Below, piece after piece: positions 46,796 to 59,004 of a stretch of 64,000 bases of DNA. Source of the stretch: Theobroma cacao (lineage: Eukaryota > Streptophyta > Magnoliopsida > Malvales > Malvaceae). Numbering within the stretch: the stretch's first letter is position 1; every line of letters starts with the position of its first letter. A program made the position numbers and the translations under genes. The DNA lies in assembly GCF_000208745.1 (NCBI RefSeq), contig NC_030852.1, forward strand, positions 27,809,293-27,873,292, in the 5' to 3' direction. The notes beneath the pieces were generated by a model, which worked only from the letters and a program-made list of their open reading frames with translations, searched no databases and had not been told where the DNA came from.

Positions 46796-49700
46796 TAATA
46801 AAAAGTCAATGATCTGAAATGAATTCACGGATTGTACTGCTAGATCGTGGTCTATTAATATATATTAAGTAAATGTTGCATTGGTCTCATGGTCAAACGT
46901 AATCGACAGTGAATGAATCTACGATCCTCCTGGAACTTGGAGACTTAAGCATTTGGTTCATTGCATTTCATCCAAAAAGACAAAGACAATGTCGCTTCCA
47001 TCTACTTTGTAAACTTTCTTTCTTTTTTAATCTATAAATCTCAATCCAAGCATATTTTTGCCTTTCTTTACAAGCAAAACACTTATAATTAACAGAAAAC
47101 TATGGTTATACTTGTAACGAGGACAAAATCCCGGGTTAGAATAACGAAATAGCTGTTTGGATAACATTCTTTATAAAATCTAAGCTTTGATTAATTTCTA
47201 TTGGATCTATATGTTGGAACCCAGCCATTAATGGTGTGACAAATGTCTGCAATTCAGCATGTTAACAAAATGGGGGGAGGCTTCCCTCCCCAACAATCCC
47301 TGAAGAGCTGTCTACTGAAACATGCATAGATCGTTTTCTTTTAATCAATGCAAATCCCGTTGCCTCCGGACAACACCAATATCTTTCCCAACCCAAAAAA
47401 TTAAAGTCAAAAAGACTAACAAAAAGGCAATCATATAAGTACTACATGTATATATTATATAGTTTATCTTTTCCTTTTTTTTTTCTTTTCTATTCTTTTA
47501 CATGGTTGTAGCTGAAAAATCAAAGAACATGATTGAATTTTAACAAAAAATATGGACGAATATTATTGAATTTCTTTATGATGATAATTCATAAAAGAAT
47601 TTTTAAAGGTTTTGAGCATTTCAAATTAAATGCAATGGGATGCAAAGTAGTTGTGTTCTTGTAGCAGTGCCCACCCATCGCTCTATTACTTTTGAATATG
47701 AGCATTGTTATATGTGTGAGAAGGAAAAGAAAATAGAAATATAACACAACTTGGGAGTGTGAATGTTAATTGTGACAGAAGGGACAAAAGGGTGTAAAGA
47801 AAACAACTGGGAGTGTGGGGGGTGATGGTTTGGGGAGGCACTTTTATCAAGGCCTGGAAATGTAGGGTGGTAGCCTATTCATTTTCCGACAAGTAAACAA
47901 AGGATAGCCTTCACTGCCCTTCCGTTGGTAGGCAAAAGAAAGGCAAAGGTTAAATAAAGAAAGAAAGAAAGAAAGAAAGATCAAAGTAAAAACCTTCTCA
48001 CACGAATTCTATGGAAAGGTCAATTGTCAAATCTCACATTCTCCCCCCTCAGCCCTCTGAGTATTTGATGACTGATGACCCCCACACACACAAATTCACC
48101 AACCCAAAAACTATTCCCACTAGCCATGTGACGTGAATGAGTAAGTGGGGTTTTGTTTTTTTTTATTTAATTTATTTTCTCTTTATACTCGCACCACCCA
48201 AAAATATATAAATGTTACTAATTTTTTTTAATCATTTTTCTTCACAAATCTTATGCTTATGATTTCATAGAGGTATGGAACCAACCAATATGTAGTACTA
48301 TATATACCATCATCATCATCATCAGCTCTGCTTCCAATTAGTCAACTCTTATTCGGTCCTGGTCAACGTCAAGTGTGCACTGCTCTCCCAATTGCCTGCC
48401 CTTTCCTTAATCTCCAAGCATGGCCTCTCCTCGATACAGTCGAGTCAGATTTTCTGCGCTATACCACTAGCTTTGCCTCTTTCTCCTATGTGCCTATATC
48501 TTTAGTCAGGTGATTTGTCATTGCTTGATACTACTATAAACACATGAGTAATTAATTAATTGGTGTTAAAGCTAGTTCCAGCCTCAAGCAATAAACTTAA
48601 CGTTTTGAGATCTCAATATTATTTGTTTGAATTTTCTCTCAATGAATATGTACACCAGTTTCTTCATTAATTAATATAAGATAATTTTTGAACACAAAAT
48701 ACATATATTTATTATTAAATTAAAATATTTATTATTAATAAATTAATAAATTTGAAAAAAAAAAAGAAAAGAAATATGACAGAAAACAAGCTATTATGCA
48801 CTATTGCAATGTTTCGGCTATACATACTTTGTCTATAAGTGGAGAAGAATTTGGGACTTGTAAATTCGAGGTCAGATGTGGTTTGTTTGGTTAAGGCTCT
48901 TAATTTTAATCCATTAATTGCATGTGCTAATCTAAACAATATCAATGCTAAGGTTTCCATCACACCGCCCTTAAACTTTTAAGATTATTACTACTAACTT
49001 CTCTTGTCTTGTATTCATGTGCAAAAGCCAAAAAGCATATATTCTCGTAGCTTTTAATTAAAATCTAAAAAATAAAGTATACAAATATGAAAACCCTATG
49101 GTCTGAATGAAGTAATAAATCTTAGAGTTTCATTAATTAGGAGGAAAAATGGTTTAATAAAGTAAATTTGTGAGATAGGGTAGGCAACTGTCAAATGACA
49201 TTGATATATATCTAACCTAATTGGAAAGTTGCAAAATAATATAGATAGATTTGATTGGCTATTGACCTACTTCAAGTAATAGTCTTTCCAACATTTACCA
49301 TAGCCATTGCAATTGCCTGCTGTTACAAGAGAGGAGATAACTCTCTCTTCTTTTTACTAATTATTTTATATGCATAAGTGCTCACTTGGGATGCTCAGGA
49401 TGAGTCATGGCATGTTCTTTGTAAATGATCAAGGAATTAACAAATAAATTGGAGGCAATTAAGATTACAAAAAAAAAAAAATTCTGAAAAGAAGCATCTT
49501 TAAAAATGTAGCCCATCACTTTTAAGGGAGAAGGGGACATGAAATCAATGGGAAGCAGTCAAAATAAGTTATATACAACTCATGAGCCAAAATAGTTTCT
49601 GAATGAGAATTTCCAAATCAGAGGGGGATGGCTGCCTGCTGTGTGTTACTCTTGTGATAAAGGTGTTGGGCCAACAATTAGTAATAGGCACAAAAACAAA

Positions 49701-50335
49701 CCAACTAATAAGAAAAAGATGACGCTTATAAAATGCAAAAAGGAAAAGGCCAATAATGATATGGCCTTGCTTCACTGTAGAAAAAAACAGCATCTAAGAA
49801 AAAGTGTTTCTTGGCTTCCAAACAGACCAGAAAAAGTTTCTTTTGCGAAACTGAGATATTATATCATTTGATTTGATTAAATCGAATTAAACCCACAAAA
49901 TTCAGTTTATTTTACAATAAATCTGACAACACGAATCCTTGTCCACGCGCTCTTAAAGCCACTGCAGTTTAAACAAGAAGAAGACAAACAAAAAACTCCA
50001 ACTAACCCATTGTTCACGCTCTGTCAGTGCATCTTACTGTAATGGAACTCCTCTTCAACTCTTCCCCCTTTTTTTTAATGAAAAAAAAAATTAAAACTGT
50101 TTGTAATGCTATTGCTATTTGTATAATGGCCTCAACATCCCACGAGCCTCACATCTGCAAAATTTCCAAGCTTTCTCTCTTTCCATTAGGCATTATCCTT
50201 ATCTCTGTGAACTCCACTCTTCAATTATTTCTCTCTCAATCCAATTTCTCCTTTAAAATTTTCCTCCAAGGCTTTGCTTTTCATTCGTTTCAGTTTGATC
50301 TTTGATTGTTTCTTTCTTTGCCAAAAAACAAATTC
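46796..50335. other. Intergenic and upstream region of the DUF668 gene
   Basis: No supported gene. Contains an (AAAG)n microsatellite at about 47957-47980 and a (CAT)n run near 48309-48325. The last ~200 bases before 50336 are C/T-rich and probably the 5' UTR. No clear TATA box was assigned. Confidence 0.5.
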
Positions 50336-51745
50336 ATGGCTCTCGAAACTTGGCTGATAAAAGTGAAAAAAACGATATCCAACAGCCTGGATACTGCAAG
50401 ATCTTCAATACCCAACTCAAAAGCTTCAAAGCATAAAGCCAACGTTGGAGTTTTATCCTTTGAAATCGCTGGACTTATGTCAAAGCTTCTCCATCTTTGG
50501 AATTCTCTTTCAGACAAGAGCATAATTCGTCTTCGTGATGAATCGATATCTCTTGAAGGAGTCCGCAAAATTGTTTCGAACGATGAGTCTTTCCTGTTGG
50601 GGCTGGCCTGTGCAGAAATGGCTGAAAACGTCAGGCTGGTAGCGAAATCTATTTCCAGGATAAGCAAGCGATGCCAGGATTCGAATCTTCAATGTTTTGA
50701 TCGGTGGTTTGATGAGTTTGCCAACTCGGGCCACGATAGTCATGGCTGGGTTTTGAGTTCCAAAGATATGGAAGCTAAAAACAAGAAGATGGACAGGTAC
50801 GTGACCATTACGGCTACTTTGTATAAAGAAATTGAGGAGTTATCGACAATTGAGAACAGTTTGAGAAAGTCCTTTCAGTGTAAAGAGTACGAGTCTTCAA
50901 TCAAAGAGCAAAAGATTATTGATCTACAGCAAAAGCTTTTCTGGCAAAGACAAGAGGTTAAGTGTTTAAAAGAGAGATCTTTATGGAACAGAAGCTTTGA
51001 CATGGTTGTTTCCATGCTTGTGAGATCGATTTTCACTATTTTGGGAAGGATCAATCTTGTTTTCGGGATTGGCCATGGCTATCCACCTTCTTTACCTCGA
51101 TGCCTGTCAGCTTCTGCAACAGTCCATCCAACTGAAAACCCTAACGCTTATAATTTTGTATCGGGGCCATTGAAGAGTTCTAAACCTGAAGAAAAGAAAG
51201 ACTTGGCTGTCAGGTTTTTCGAGTCGAACTCAAAGCTACTGAAGCCTCCACCAAGTACGTTAGGTGCTGCAGCTTTAGCTTTACACTATGCGAATTTAAT
51301 TATCATTATGGAGAAAATGATCAAGTCACCACAATTGGTTGGCGTTGATGCAAGAGATGATCTTTATTCCATGCTTCCAAGCAGTATAAGATCGTCTCTA
51401 AGGGCTAGACTAAAAGGAGTAGGATTCTCAGCGAGTGATCCAGTGCTCGCCGGCGAATGGAGAACAGCTTTGGGAAGGATCTTGGCTTGGTTATCACCGT
51501 TGGCACACAACATGATCAAATGGCAAAGTGAAAGGAGCTTTGAGCAGCAGAATTTGCTGCCTAAAACAAATGTTCTTCTCCTGCAAACTCTATTCTTTGC
51601 AAATAAAGAGAAGACAGAAGCAGCCATCACCGAGCTGCTGGTAGGTTTGAATTACATTTGGAGATTCGAAAGGGAAATGACTGCAAAGGCCTTGTTTGAG
51701 TGCAGCAACTTTAATGGGTTGTTGAATTTGCAAAGTTCCAGCTGA
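50336..51745 (+). CDS. DUF3475/DUF668 protein (PSI-like plant family), single exon
   Basis: Intronless 469-residue protein starting MALETWLIKVKKTISNS. An ATG ten codons upstream (50306) is in frame, but the MALETW start fits the family. The N-terminal segment (about residues 35-90, VGVLSFEIAGLMSKLLHLWNSL) matches DUF3475. A coiled-coil-like stretch occupies about 150-215. The C-terminal block beginning TLGAAALALHYANLIIIMEKM (about 309-400) matches DUF668. Related Arabidopsis proteins (PSI family) are linked to growth and peptide-hormone response, but molecular activity is unknown. No signal peptide is evident. It is the expected neighbour of CPSF160 (Arabidopsis At5g51670 position, recalled), now ~35 kb away. 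Confidence 0.92.
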   Translation: MALETWLIKVKKTISNSLDTARSSIPNSKASKHKANVGVLSFEIAGLMSKLLHLWNSLSDKSIIRLRDESISLEGVRKIVSNDESFLLGLACAEMAENVRLVAKSISRISKRCQDSNLQCFDRWFDEFANSGHDSHGWVLSSKDMEAKNKKMDRYVTITATLYKEIEELSTIENSLRKSFQCKEYESSIKEQKIIDLQQKLFWQRQEVKCLKERSLWNRSFDMVVSMLVRSIFTILGRINLVFGIGHGYPPSLPRCLSASATVHPTENPNAYNFVSGPLKSSKPEEKKDLAVRFFESNSKLLKPPPSTLGAAALALHYANLIIIMEKMIKSPQLVGVDARDDLYSMLPSSIRSSLRARLKGVGFSASDPVLAGEWRTALGRILAWLSPLAHNMIKWQSERSFEQQNLLPKTNVLLLQTLFFANKEKTEAAITELLVGLNYIWRFEREMTAKALFECSNFNGLLNLQSSS

Positions 51746-54408
51746 GGAGAGAGATGGGCTTAATTTCTTGTTTCTTCCTTTTTGGGCTTTTAATTTTGTT
51801 TTTCTGCAATTTTTATCATGGTTTCTTTTAGATTGAACTGGAGTTTCAGATCTTTCAAGGGTTTGTTTTGCAGTTCTAACCCCTGATCTGTATATGGTAT
51901 AATATAGATGTATGTAAATGACATGAACTGATGAGTAAAATTTCAGAATATTATTGCATGGCCTTTCATTCATGGCTTATAGTCATGTGAAAATATTCCT
52001 CTTATTTTAAGTCCTACTACATATATTGTTTTGCTTTCTTCTTGTTATTACAAGCACCGGATCCAGATTCGTTATAGCTAATAGACTAGTTCATTTCGTC
52101 AATTATTTAATGAACTTGCTGTTGATCAGATTTTCTCTAAAGGCCATATTTCAGATATAAACAAATAGGAGCAGCCTAGCAGGCGAGCAGCTAGCTGTTA
52201 GACCGAGATTGGGAATGGCCCTACTCATTTGCGATGTTACATGTTTATATATATATATTGTGCTTCAATGGCCACATGGAATCTCTGTAATACTATTTCG
52301 TCATCATATCACTTGACTCGTTTTATATATATATAGTACATAGATATCGTAGAGCTAGGCCACCGGAGTCAATATTCTTGCTATATATGTGTGATGGACA
52401 CATTACAACTAAGATTTTCGGTTTTTTTTTTAAATATAACAATTACTCAAAAGGCAGAAATTTTGGGTATTTAGTTCGGCAGAGTTTAGCAAAGCATTTG
52501 GTGTGTCATTCGTCATCTAATTAGAGTATTCAAGCTCAAGTACTTTGAAGCCTAGTTGGAATATTATGTAGCTATAAAAGGAAAAACGCCAATTAGGTTT
52601 TTTAATTTTATCGTGAAGGATAATCTTAGCACAAAGACAAACTCCTCCACTCTTGCTATCCATTTTGTTCATGTCTTTTTTAGTTTGTTAAGCATACTTT
52701 ATATTTTCGTTTGTTGGTTATACAGCTCATAGCTTCACAAATGCCTAATTAAGATTCAGTTTTTCTCGTAAATGTTCCCACCTTTTCTCTCCCTTTTGTC
52801 TCCTCTAGGGGCCCCTGTACACCTTTCTTCTACAAAACATTGGTTTCTAATAATAATATCCCAAAGATTGTACTGAAGAGAGATGAGGATGTGATGCGCA
52901 TCTTATGAATACATTTGCCCCACCCCTCATGAATTCTTTTTCTTACTTTAATAAAATTTTTCCAAGCCGGCCGGCGTATCCTGTTGGAATATAAGGGATT
53001 TAAATAAGAGGCTTGATCCTTACCCTTTGGAAGAGTAGGAATCAAATTTATCTGCTCTTCATGAATTAGGATTTTATGTGAAATACAATGGGAGTGCGTG
53101 AAAAATGAGAAGCATATGCAGAACAGGCATGCAGAATAATGTAAGGGGTTCAGACCCTGATGCATATGGATCTGTGATATATATTTTAGCCGATGAACAC
53201 CAATCAGGGGGAACACAGAAGCAAAGGTGGTAGGGAAAGAAATAGAAGCCATTGATAATAATGAAGATTTTTTTTTTCCCTTCAAGAAGTATTGTTCACA
53301 ATGTGATTCCCCCTCAACCTCTAATTGTGGGAAAAGCGACTTTCAAGGAATTGCAACTTGCAGCTAGGCTCTAGTAGCATCGTGACAACGACGCCATGCT
53401 AACGAGGAATGTTGGTGCATAGTTTCACACAACCATCTCTAGTTGTGGTTTTTATAACCAAGAAAAGAAAAAGAGTTTTTCATGAAAGGTTGGAAACTCA
53501 CAAATCAGTGCCAAGTGGCTGAGGATGCTCATATATAATAAACATATAATTTTAGACCAGATCCGAACAGAATGCCATTGCCATATGCTCTAAGGCTGAG
53601 AATTGGACCAAATTTCTCTTAGCTCTTGTTTTTAATGGACCTAATTCCAGGGAAAGCCAGATGGATGCATGTCATGGTAGTCGCTAAGGAAGAAATAAGT
53701 GATGACCTTTTGCCCAAAACACGCTTTAAAATGAAAATGGATTAAGTAGATTTTGAGCAACATGTTGGTGGGATTAACAGGCTAAGCAGGCTCTGTACCA
53801 CCAGATATGCACCCAACAGGCCTTGTGGGTTCATAAAAAGCCCATAAAACCCATCACATTGACAAAAGAATAGAGTCCAGGACCCAGTTACTAGCTAAAT
53901 CGGTAACTGTATGGTCCTGAACTAAAGCCAGCCCTCAGAAACACCCAACGAAGCAACCCAAAAAAAAAAAAAGGTACGGATAAAATTGTAATAATTCAAT
54001 TCTTCAACTTCTTACCACATGATGAATGTAAGTACTGAAGTTGATTGCTAATGTCAACTGTCAAGGCAAGGCAGACATGAGGGAAACATCTGTTAAGGTG
54101 GCTAGGTGAAGCCTGTGGAAGGCCACCCAAGAAATCCACCTGCCTCACCTCAACCTGTTGCTTGATCTTGGTTAAATAATTCCAACTTATCAATTATATC
54201 TATTTTCTTTCCTTTTTTTTTCTTTTTTTTGGTGGGGGGAGGGGGCATGGTGCATGAATATACGCAAATTACTAAAGCAGACGAATATATATTTTAAAAT
54301 ATAAAATGTTAAAATAATATTACAAGTTTATTAATCAGAAACCAAGTTACACAATGAGTATTTGCCCTCTCTCCCATAAATAGAAAGATAAAGACAATAT
54401 TTATTTCT
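51746..54408. other. Intergenic, no supported gene
   Basis: The first ~250 bases are the probable 3' UTR of the DUF668 gene. Around 52830-53285 a 151-codon open stretch exists on the minus strand, but it has low-complexity composition and no recognised family, so I do not call it. A poly-T/G-rich run lies at 54205-54245. Confidence 0.5.
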
Positions 54409-55036
54409 AAGGTAAAATATTTAGATACCCTTAAGTTTTGACAAAAATACACAAAAATCTATTAATTTGAAAAATGAACACTCAAATCCAAATGCCTTAA
54501 AACCGTTAGTAGAAAAAATAAAAAAAAAACTAAAATACTCTTTTTTTTCTTTCTCTCAATTTTTTTTAAACAATTTGACTGGCCAACCGTACTTCCTTAA
54601 GCCAACCAGCCACCTTGTGGTCAAATCTGACACTCCTCGACGTCGAGGAGCACCAGATCGCCACCAAAGGAGATCACAACAGCCCTCTTTGAAGGGAGCG
54701 GGACAACTCCCTTAGAGGGGAGCTCCGGAGCTCCCTTGAGGGAGTGTGATTCTCCAGCCATATCCGATCGAATCTGGCTGGAGAAAGTAGGTAGTTTTTT
54801 TTAAAGAAAAAAAATTAAAAATAAAAATTTATATAATGTTGTAATTTTTGACATATTCGAAAGTAAAATTGTAAAAAAAATATTACCACGTTGACAAATT
54901 AACAGAAATTTTAACGTTTGATTAATAATTGAATTTTAATAATAAATTTTTTTTTACGTAAAGTGTCTATTTTTCAAATTAATAAATTTTTGTATAATTT
55001 TAATCAAAATTTAAAAGTATTAAGATATTTTACCCT
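54409..55036. mobile_element. TIR element with an internal palindrome cluster
   Basis: The left end AAGGTAAAATATTTAGATAC and the reverse complement of the right end AGGGTAAAATATCTTAATAC match through about 70 bp, including ACAAAAAT-TATTAATTTGAA and AAAAAT-GACACT-like segments. The centre (54590-54790) is GC-rich. It holds two perfect 18-bp palindromes, CTCCTCGACGTCGAGGAG at 54633-54650 and GGGAGCTCCGGAGCTCCC at 54718-54735, plus TCTCCAGCC/GGCTGGAGA arms at 54752-54785. No transposase is encoded. A clean target duplication was not found, so superfamily assignment (Mutator-like?) is open. Confidence 0.75.
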
Positions 55037-55496
55037 AATTTTTGAGACTCAATAGTCAGGTTACACAATGAAAGCAATCCTCCCGTCTCCTAACCCCATC
55101 CATGGAGAAGGCCATATGAGGCCACTAAAATCTAAGTTAGACATATGTATGTAAACTATGGTAAAGAAGTCATTTCTATCTCCTCCATAAATCAAAAAGA
55201 TAACAATATTCTAAACTTCTAACAAAGGGCTGGAAATTAAACATTCATGAGACTCGAGCTCAGAGACAGCTATAACTTATAAATCTAATATCCATTTTAA
55301 AGACAAAGGGAGAATGACCAACCAAAACAATAACCTTAAACTCTAAACTTTCCATAATAGCAGTGACTGGCAGACATGCAATTTCCACATCCATCAGAAT
55401 TACTTGAGAACGACTAACTACTTGATGTGCGTGTCTGTGCATGTTTTGATAGTTAATGTGTACTTTGAATGTGCGAACTGCAAAGTATATGTGCAT

Positions 55497-56180
55497 AGTG
55501 CACATACTGATATGCCAACTCACCTTGACCTGGAAGACCTAGACTCATCAAACGATAAAAGGACTGACCAAAACATAATTCCCCAGCAAAATCCTCAACC
55601 AAGACCCAGTAAATTTTGATCTAATGCAAGACAGGGAAGGACAGAGTTCTCCCTGCAAAGTGCAAGTGCACCTACGATATGCCAACTCTCCCTTATTTGG
55701 AGACAAAAAAGTATGTAAGGACTGACCAAAACATAATTCCCGAACTAAATCCATAATCTCCAAGTAAGTTTTGGTCATGCAAGAAAGTAGCATTGGAAAA
55801 GACAGAGTTCTCCATCTGATTCTTAGCAATTGTTAAAGCTCCATACACTTCAATCTAGTAATACAGTATTCCTAAACTCCAGTAGTAATGCATAAGACTC
55901 GACTCTTGCTTTCACCGAAAGGACAGAGTACTCCCTGGAAAGTATATGTGCACCTACGATACGCCAACCTCTCCCTTATTTGGAGACAAAAAGTATGCAA
56001 GGACTGACCAAAACATAATTACCTAACTAAATTCATAATCTCCAAGTAAGTTTTGATCATGCAAGAAAGTGGCATTACAGAAGACAGAGTTCTCCATCTG
56101 ATCCTTGGCAAGTGCTAGTATCACAGTATCCCTAAACTCCAGTAGTAATGCCTAAGACTCAACTCTTGCTTTCATCGAAA
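55497..56180. repeat. ~282-bp tandem duplication with a third partial copy
   Basis: GACAGAGTTCTCCCTGCAAAG at 55640 and GACAGAGTACTCCCTGGAAAG at 55922 start two full copies. They share GCACCTACGATA-GCCAAC, TTATTTGGAGACAAAA, GGACTGACCAAAACATAATT, TCCAAGTAAGTTTTG and CTAAACTCCAGTAGTAATGC. A degraded partial copy precedes them (55497-55637). The block lies 130 bp beyond the 3' end of the SAP gene, so it may overlap that gene's 3' UTR. Confidence 0.88.
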
Positions 56181-56306
56181 ATCCGATTAGAGGTTAAGAG
56201 AACGGGAGGGGATAACTAACCAGGTTGTCTGGCCCGACTATTAGAAAAAAAAAAATCAGAGTACACACAGAGAACACACGCACACATTAGATATGAAGCA
56301 CATAAA

Positions 56307-56792
56307 CTAAATCCTAAACTGCAATTTACCACCTTTGCAATCTGGGTTTTCCTTGACCAAAGCCTCGCGACCAATTGCCTTTAGATCAACACAACATTCA
56401 TGTTCTTCAGGGTATCTGTGTTTTCCACAGAACAGATTCCCACACCTACATGTAAACCCAGTTAGTCCAACCCGCTTGTTGCGGCTGTTGCACCTGTTCT
56501 TTGTGCTTGCCAAACTAGCACCACCAGAATTATTAGTCCAACCAAAGGTAAAGCCAACACTGCCATTACTATTATTAACATGAGACACCGAGTAAGGAGG
56601 AAACGTAAAACAAGAGTTGAGAGGTTGATCTGTAGTTGGGATCAAAGGTTCCCCTATTGGGTTGTGGTTTTGGAACTCTCCTACTAGAAAATCTTTGTAG
56701 CATTGGGAGCACAGATTGTTTCTCTGTGCTGATCCATTGAAGCTGCACGCCTTGGCGCAGAGTTTTCGATCCATGCTTTCTACTGACTCCAT
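56307..56792 (-). CDS. A20/AN1 zinc-finger stress-associated protein (SAP) with one AN1 ligand replaced
   Basis: Intronless, 161 residues, as is usual for plant SAPs. The A20 finger spans residues 12-31 (C12-x3-C16-x11-C28-x2-C31), inside LCAKACSF...NNLCSQCYKDF. The AN1 finger spans about 101-133 and includes KRVGLTGFTCRCGNLFC and HRYPEEHEC, with ligands C101, C115, C117, C122, H125, H131 and C133. The second ligand of the first CxxC pair is Arg104 (codon CGC at 56483-56481) instead of Cys, one base change from TGC. SAPs act in stress responses, probably through ubiquitin binding by A20. Whether the AN1 site still folds is uncertain. The gene runs head-to-head with the proline-rich gene at 57504. 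Confidence 0.93.
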   Translation of the reverse strand: MESVESMDRKLCAKACSFNGSAQRNNLCSQCYKDFLVGEFQNHNPIGEPLIPTTDQPLNSCFTFPPYSVSHVNNSNGSVGFTFGWTNNSGGASLASTKNRCNSRNKRVGLTGFTCRCGNLFCGKHRYPEEHECCVDLKAIGREALVKENPDCKGGKLQFRI

Positions 56793-56903
56793 CTCGTCTA
56801 TTTTCTTTTCTATTTCTTAAATTAGTCAAAGCTTTTGTAGGTTCTCTCCCCTGCGGTGAATCTTGAAGCTATTGAGATTTCATTAGGGATTGGGAGGATG
56901 CAT

Positions 56904-56915
56904 GGCTTTATATAG
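56904..56915 (-). promoter_or_regulatory. TATA box of the SAP gene
   Basis: CTATATAAAGCC on the minus strand, about 115 bases upstream of the SAP start codon. This is a normal plant TATA-to-ATG distance for an intronless gene with a short leader. Confidence 0.65.
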
Positions 56916-57503
56916 TAGTAGCGGAATAACAAAAGTGTTCTTCGCATCGAATGCCTCGCTAATTAACGCGGACTAAAGTTTTTAAGGATTTTCTCTTTCA
57001 TAACGTAGAAAACTCATGATGAAAGACTACAAAGTTACATGCAAAAGGCCGGGTTGGTCCATTGAAATTAGTCCAAGCTCTGACCGGCCCATTTATGCCC
57101 CAGGTTCTCCGAGCCCATCTTTCTTTTGGGTTTTTTTAAACTTTCTATTTTCGTGATTACCATTTTTGGCCACCTTTCACCTTATTTCTTAAATTAATGT
57201 ATTAAACCACATAACTGAAAAGAAGTCACTATTTGCTCATAATGCTAAGTAAATTTAGTCACGACCACGTTGAGCGTGGTTTGACCTACCAATTCCAAAA
57301 TTAAGGTGCTCTCAATTCTCAAATCTCTCTTCGACGCAAGGTAGAGTGGGAGCAGGTGAGCCTAACCTTTTCAAGCTCAGGAATGGTGCAGTTCGGAGGT
57401 TTGGTTTGCAGCAAACTCTTCTAATCCACTTAGCACCAACAATATATAGGAAAATATTGTGCACAAAGACGAACGCACAAGGGACCATTGGAGCTATTTC
57501 AGA

Positions 57504-58709
57504 ATGGCAGAGAAGGAACCCACAGAGCATTCTAACAAAAGGAAAACGAGGTTGCCACCTTCAGTTCCATTCCTTTGGGAAGTGAGGCCGGGAATAGCAA
57601 AGAAAGATTGGAAACCAGGGGTTTCTTCAGTTACACCAACTGTACCACCTCGAACTCCAATCAAGCTTATAGCCTCAGTTCCCTTTAATTGGGAGGAAAA
57701 GCCCGGCACACCATTGCCCAGCTTCTCCCAGCCTCCAGTAGAACCAGCAGCCGTGCCCCTATCAGCAAATCTCATGACTCTACCTCCACGTCCAGTATAC
57801 ACTCCAGCCTATTTTAATGGCTACGACAACAATGATGACCGAGGTGATGGCAGTGATGAACAAGACATGGTGCCTGAAATGGATCTTGAAACATTTGGTT
57901 TTGAGACAGATGATTCCTTTAGCTCAGCTCCATCCCTCCTAGCGAATTGCCTTGTAGCATCAACAGCGATTTGCACTGCTGTTCCAGTGCAGAAAACTTA
58001 CCATGCAGATAATAGCAGTGACCATCCAGAAACACCTTCCTCGCCAGCTTCGGAAACTGAAAGTAGTACAAGCAGCTATGCAACTCGCACTTCAAGCCTT
58101 GTGGGAGCTTCTTTCCTGGAATGCCTGTTTCCATTGCTTCCACCTAATTCTGGTTTCCTTGAAAAGGCCAGGTACCCCAACCACCAGGGATCTCAGACTC
58201 AAAATGATTTTGATCATGAGAGTAATAGCACTGTTGTCATAAGGAGGCCAGCAACACTTGGAGAGCTGATAATGATGAGCAGGAGGATGAGTTATCAAAG
58301 AAAGGCTGTTCTAATGCCAGAGCAGCATCTATCAATGGTAATTCTAAATTTCCTGCTCCATGTTTCACCATTACTATTGCCTGACTAAGCCGCTATAGAA
58401 CAACTAGGAAGTATGTCTAGAACAAAACTGCTTTTCATTAAACTAAAAGAGCAAAAATTTGCATTTCAAATTATCTTCTTTCATTTCTTTTGTCCAAAAA
58501 ACCAATATTATCACCTTTTGGCACTACCATAGAAACAAAAAGTTGTAATTCTAACCATCTACTAATAACATTCTACTCTTGCCTGAATGAAACTATGACA
58601 GGAATTTCTGAAGGAAAGAGCTCCCGGATGCTGCATCTTTGGAACTGGCATCAAACTGATTGAAGGATTGCAATGGAAGAAGTTCCAACCAAGACTGAAA
58701 TTCTTGTAG
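57504..58709 (+). CDS. DUF688/hydroxyproline-rich-type protein, two exons
   Basis: Exon 1 57504-58337 and exon 2 58602-58709 (donor GTAATT, acceptor GACAG, phase 0) give 313 residues ending LKERAPGCCIFGT...KFL. The start MAEKEPTEHS was chosen for its AGAATGGCAG context, and an in-frame ATG lies 45 bases earlier at 57459. Two copies of a VPF-WE-(K/R)PG motif, VPFLWEVRPG (about 22-31) and VPFNWEEKPGTP (about 59-70), are the hallmark of the DUF688 family, often named hydroxyproline-rich glycoprotein. Ser/Pro-rich and acidic stretches follow, with no signal peptide, which argues against a cell-wall glycoprotein. Function is unknown. The matching Arabidopsis position is At5g51680 (recalled). Its 3' end faces the aminotransferase gene. 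Confidence 0.9.
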
Positions 58710-59004
58710 TAGAGGGGCCCAATTGGCTTTGCTGTTCAATACAACCCTAAAATCAGTACATCAAGAAGCTTCCAAATCAGTTTCTGGCTTCAGAAAATTA
58801 GGATGTAAATAATTTACAAGCCTGGAATGTATCAATGTTATTATAAAGCTGCAAGAACATCAACGGAGTCAAATCTGTGTTGAAGATCCAACTTAGATAT
58901 TGTGCATGCCCGCACCCTCTTGTTTAGTTGCAAAAGAAATATCTATGACAGAGAAATCCTACCAGTGATCAAAGCAAATAGCTCAAATGTGATTTATAGT
59001 ATTT
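58710..59004. other. Short convergent intergenic region
   Basis: Only 295 bp separate the stop codons of two converging genes, so their 3' UTRs probably meet or overlap. No other feature is seen. Confidence 0.6.

Noticed and set aside
52830..53285. 151-codon open frame on the minus strand
   Set aside because: No recognised domain, mixed low-complexity composition, no splice or promoter context. Probably chance in AT-rich DNA.
54467..54715. 82-codon frame inside the TIR element
   Set aside because: It spans the TIR arm and the palindromic core, has no domain, and is explained by the palindromic GC-rich sequence.
57459..58388. Single-exon 309-residue version of the proline-rich gene
   Set aside because: The reading after 58337 runs past a GT donor into intron sequence, and exon 2 at 58602-58709 gives a better in-phase C-terminus.
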